Part shown: piece after piece, positions 61,374 through 64,000 of the stretch
How the letters are laid out: the number at the start of each line of letters is the position of its first letter
Numbering within the stretch: position 1 is the first letter of the stretch
Source of the DNA: Nitrospiraceae bacterium
Lineage (GTDB): Bacteria > Nitrospirota > Nitrospiria > Nitrospirales > Nitrospiraceae
NCBI GenBank assembly: GCA_035623075.1
Contig: DASPUC010000027.1
Coordinates: 62,001-126,000, forward strand
Reading direction: 5' to 3'
DNA length: 64,000 nt
Translations under genes and position numbers: made by a program
Notes under the pieces: generated by a model
Seen by the model: only the letters and a program-made list of their open reading frames with translations
Told to the model about the DNA's origin: nothing
Databases searched by the model: none

Positions 61374-62156
61374 ATGCGCGATTTCACGAAGGGAATCGGT
61401 GTCCTGCTCGGTCTGATCGTTCTTATGGGTTGTGCGACGGCTTTTCCGCCAAATCGTCTGGACAGCTATCTGTCCCCGGAAACGAAGACCGCCTCCGAAG
61501 ACCTCACGCAAATAGAACAACGGCCGCTGAAGGCGGGGTTGGTGTTGGTATCGGATACCTCTGCTCCAGGCGCAGCGCCGAATCTGCCAGATGAAGCCTT
61601 TGTCCGTTTGGGCGAACAGTTAAAGCAAGAAGTCAGTCGAGTGTTACCAGTAACCGTAACCGAGGTGCTTTCGGCTGAAGGGATCCGCCCGCAGCCAAGC
61701 GGAGACTGGACTCAGTTTGGCGAGATCGGTAGAGCCCATAAGCTCGATTATTTGGTGGTTGTCGTTTTATCCAGCACGGAGCAGGAATATCCGATGACGC
61801 TCTTCCTGGGCTGGACGACCCATGCACAGCCGGGGTACCGTCGTGACAACTACTCTCTGCTGGAATTCGCATTGCTGGATTTGAAGCATAACCGGACATT
61901 GATGCGGGCGGAAGCTCGAGGCTGGGCGACGTTGGATCGCCCTTCAGCTCCCGGCATTGACCAATGGTATCCGGTGATCTATCTCCGGCCACAAGATCCC
62001 GAACGGCGAATTTGGCCTCCGACCTATGAGGGTGCACCGAATACCCTTCGGGTGGTTTCGTTCAACGATGCCGCCAAGCGCCTCACTTTCAGGTTACAGA
62101 ACTCCTGGCTCGGTCAGTTAGAGGCAGACGCAGCCATGCGGAGAGCCAGTTCATAA
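61374..62156 (+). CDS. Lipoprotein, unknown function
   Basis: 260 residues from ATG 61374, with GGGAGG before it. Lipobox LMGC in VLLGLIVLMGCATAF. Mature part alternates strands and helices (GLVLVSDTSAPGA, LGEQLKQEVSRVLPVTVTEV, LDYLVVVVLSSTEQEYPM), resembling LpoB/YajG-like soluble domains that bind partner enzymes, but I do not recognise the family. The frame back to 61251 is not used. Ends with a terminator. Confidence 0.7.
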   Translation: MRDFTKGIGVLLGLIVLMGCATAFPPNRLDSYLSPETKTASEDLTQIEQRPLKAGLVLVSDTSAPGAAPNLPDEAFVRLGEQLKQEVSRVLPVTVTEVLSAEGIRPQPSGDWTQFGEIGRAHKLDYLVVVVLSSTEQEYPMTLFLGWTTHAQPGYRRDNYSLLEFALLDLKHNRTLMRAEARGWATLDRPSAPGIDQWYPVIYLRPQDPERRIWPPTYEGAPNTLRVVSFNDAAKRLTFRLQNSWLGQLEADAAMRRASS

Positions 62157-62193
62157 GCTTGCTGCGGATATAGCAGTCTTGCGGCGAACCCTC

Positions 62194-62236
62194 GTCCCCT
62201 TCGGGCCTGTCCCATGGTCCGAAGGGGACTTTTAGT
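62194..62236 (+). terminator. Rho-independent terminator
   Basis: Perfect 11-base stem GTCCCCTTCGG (62194-62204) with CCGAAGGGGAC (62219-62229), then TTTTAGTCTTT. Separates the lipoprotein gene from degP. Confidence 0.88.
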
Positions 62237-62320
62237 CTTTGAAGGCCTCTGAACAGATGGTGTAAAATAGATCCTTCGGCTTCCGGTTCGTGCCACCTTT
62301 TTTTCTGGAGGAACGCTGTT

Positions 62321-63823
62321 ATGGTCATGTGGGGTCGGGAAAAGAATGCGCTGTTTGCCCTGGTCTGTTTGTGTGTGGTGGCGGTTGCATGCAGTACTTT
62401 GCCGTCTGGTTCGATGGCGTCGGCTGCGGGGGTACCGCCATCCATGGCGCAGGGCTTTTCCGAGATCGTGAAAAAAGTGACGCCCGCGGTGGTCAACATC
62501 GCCGTTACTGGCGGAGGGGAAGGGGGAGGCCGAGGACGTCGTCCCTTACCTCCTGGGCCGTTTGGCGGGCCTCCTGGTGAAGAACCGCCGGGGGGTGAGC
62601 TACCGACGCCGCCGCCCATGCCGCCTGGTCCTCACGGTCGTCCCGATCAAAGTGCCGGTTCAGGCGTCATCCTTGACTCTAACGGTTACATCGTCACCAA
62701 CAACCACGTCGTTGAAGGTGCCACGCAGATTACCGTCACATTGAGTGATCGCCGTGAATTTTCCGCTAAGGTCATCGGGACCGATCCGAAGACGGACTTG
62801 GCCGTCATTAAGATTGAGGTAAAAGACCTTCCTGCTCTGAAATGGGCGGAGTACGAGAAACTCCAAGTGGGCGACCTCGTTCTCGCCATCGGCAGCCCGT
62901 TTGGCCTCAGTTCCACGGTGACGCTGGGGATTATCAGTGCGCTGGGTCGCGGCAACGTCGGAATCGCCGATTATGAAGATTTCATTCAGACTGATGCCGC
63001 GATCAATCCGGGTAATTCCGGAGGGGCGTTGATCAACATGAACGGGGACCTCATCGGCATCAATACCGCGATCTTTTCTCGAACCGGCGGATCAGAGGGG
63101 ATCGGCTTCGCCATCCCCAGCAGTATTGCGCTCGATATCGTTGAGAGTCTCCAGAAAACCGGCAAAGTCGTACGAGGATGGATGGGAGTGGCGATTCAAG
63201 AGATCACTCCTGCGCTTGCAAAGTCATTTAAACTTCCCGAGCAACGGAAGGGCGTCCTCATCAGCGACGTGAACGAGAACGGACCCTCCTATGAGGCTGG
63301 AATCAAGCGGGGAGATGTGGTGATCGCGTTCAATGGGAAAGACGTCCAGAGCGTCAGCCAGTTGCGGAATCTCGTCGCACGAACGATAGTTGGCAAGGAT
63401 GCCCAGGTCAAGATTCTCCGCGATGGAAGGGAACAGACTCTGAATGTGAAGGTCGCGGAACGACCGTCCGATGAGATGCTGGCCAAGCGAGAGCCGGCTC
63501 CGAAGGAACCGGCTGAGACGATCAAACCACCCGATAATGTACTGGCCGCGCTTCGAATTCAAGCCCTCGACCCGGCGATGATGAGTCAGATGAATATCCC
63601 TGGAAAGACAACCGGGGTCATGATCACGTCGGTGGAAGCAGGCAGCTCAGCGGAAGCGGCCGGTTTGCAGCGGGGCGACGTGATTCAAGAGGTGAATCAC
63701 GAAGTCGTGAAAAGTCTTGACGACTATCAGAAGGCGGCGAATAAGATCAAAAAAGATGAATTGGCTGTTCTGCTCCTCAGCCGGCAGGGCAATAATTTAT
63801 TCGTGGCGGTGAATCCAAAATAA
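62321..63823 (+). CDS. degP: DegP/HtrA serine protease Do
   Basis: 500 residues from ATG 62321 (GGAGGA site upstream). N-terminal signal with a weak lipobox AVAC at about 21-24. A Gly/Pro/Arg-rich linker of about 45 residues (63-108) is unusual for the family. The protease domain has His129 (NNHVV), Asp159 (KTDLAVI), Ser233 (GNSGG). Two PDZ domains follow (about 290-370 and 400-490). Periplasmic quality control; second and third PDZ regions are typical in length. Adjacent to the start of tatC. Confidence 0.93.
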   Translation: MVMWGREKNALFALVCLCVVAVACSTLPSGSMASAAGVPPSMAQGFSEIVKKVTPAVVNIAVTGGGEGGGRGRRPLPPGPFGGPPGEEPPGGELPTPPPMPPGPHGRPDQSAGSGVILDSNGYIVTNNHVVEGATQITVTLSDRREFSAKVIGTDPKTDLAVIKIEVKDLPALKWAEYEKLQVGDLVLAIGSPFGLSSTVTLGIISALGRGNVGIADYEDFIQTDAAINPGNSGGALINMNGDLIGINTAIFSRTGGSEGIGFAIPSSIALDIVESLQKTGKVVRGWMGVAIQEITPALAKSFKLPEQRKGVLISDVNENGPSYEAGIKRGDVVIAFNGKDVQSVSQLRNLVARTIVGKDAQVKILRDGREQTLNVKVAERPSDEMLAKREPAPKEPAETIKPPDNVLAALRIQALDPAMMSQMNIPGKTTGVMITSVEAGSSAEAAGLQRGDVIQEVNHEVVKSLDDYQKAANKIKKDELAVLLLSRQGNNLFVAVNPK

Positions 63824-63839
63824 AGAGCCGCCAGGCTAC

Positions 63840-63907
63840 AGCCATCGGTGATTAGCATAGGACTTCTGATCTGATGGCTGATAGCTGCTAAGCGAAGGCA
63901 TTGCGAT
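63840..63907. repeat. Low-complexity CTGATGGCTGATAGCTG repeats upstream of tatC
   Basis: The degP-tatC spacer contains GATCTGATGGCTGATAGCTG and, after a gap, GATATGGCTGATGGC, the second at the start of the tatC frame. It belongs to the class of simple-unit intergenic repeats seen elsewhere in the window. Confidence 0.5.
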
Positions 63908-64000
63908 ATGGCTGATGGCTTGAACAAGTTCAACCGGTGGCTGCAAGACACGATCTTCAAGCCGCTGGAAGACAAAAAAATGCCGGTCATGGAGCACCTG
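63908..64000 (+). CDS. tatC: Probable TatC, N-terminus only (cut by window end)
   Basis: The first 31 codons read MADGLNKFNRWLQDTIFKPL...EDKKMPVMEHL. The terminal MPVMEHL matches the beginning of TatC (typically M-x-x-EHLxELR), which forms the twin-arginine translocation channel; an N-terminal extension of about 24 residues is unusual. GAAGG lies eleven bases upstream of ATG 63908. The rest lies outside the window, so the assignment is tentative. Confidence 0.65.
   Translation, partial: MADGLNKFNRWLQDTIFKPLEDKKMPVMEHL

Overview
The window is a 64 kb stretch of a GC-rich bacterial chromosome with a Gram-negative envelope. It carries a full Tol-Pal set, many lipoproteins with clear lipoboxes, a periplasmic cytochrome c and an HtrA protease. 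Gene style (NtrC-type regulators, GH57, DUF1015, DUF5069, caspase-like and SUMF1-like proteins, low-complexity intergenic repeats) resembles Nitrospira (Nitrospirota). That assignment is inference: no diagnostic gene such as nxrAB lies here. No insertion sequence, rRNA or CRISPR array was seen.

Layout. 1-5.3 kb, minus strand: an HpnI/ceramide-glucosyltransferase-like enzyme (cut by the window edge), a membrane protein, a histidine kinase with its sigma-54 response regulator, and a TPR protein. 5.5-12.6 kb: an SGNH hydrolase, galT and a GH57 enzyme (minus), then VanZ-like, AmgK-like and MurU-like genes (plus), the last two suggesting peptidoglycan sugar recycling. 12.6-16.5 kb, minus: an orphan sigma-54 regulator, a DUF1015 protein and a polyprenyl diphosphate synthase. 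16.7-22.8 kb: gltB and gltD, the two glutamate synthase subunits. 22.8-31 kb is a loose accessory stretch: a frameshifted coiled-coil PD-(D/E)XK-like gene, DUF5069, small secreted proteins, a TPR protein, an aldo/keto reductase and small regulators, with repeat-rich spacers.

31-39.5 kb: an NlpC/P60 lipoprotein, a SUMF1-like protein without the FGE cysteines, a coiled-coil lipoprotein, an MBL hydrolase, an exported bifunctional-nuclease-family protein, trpS, an M50 protease and a TPR plus periplasmic-binding protein. 39.6-41.35 kb: a XerC/D recombinase, tRNA-Val(TAC), tRNA-Asp(GTC), and a roughly 180-bp tandem repeat in which the 3' end of tRNA-Asp recurs. This resembles the E. coli tyrT/rtT arrangement and is the most unusual object in the window. 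41.35-54.4 kb is a probable long co-oriented operon: tolQ-tolR-tolA-tolB-pal, two CpoB/YbgF-like proteins, mutL-miaA-MTA phosphorylase-PfkB kinase-TPR lipoprotein-RodZ-like protein, many joined by 4-bp stop/start overlaps.

54.4-64 kb: a cytochrome c with a strong promoter and terminator, a caspase-fold lipoprotein that has lost both catalytic residues, a truncated carbamoyltransferase next to an AT-richer methyltransferase (likely edge of a replaced or deleted polysaccharide region), a GT-C-like membrane protein, a GT2 transferase, a lipoprotein, a DegP/HtrA protease, and the start of a probable tatC cut by the window end.
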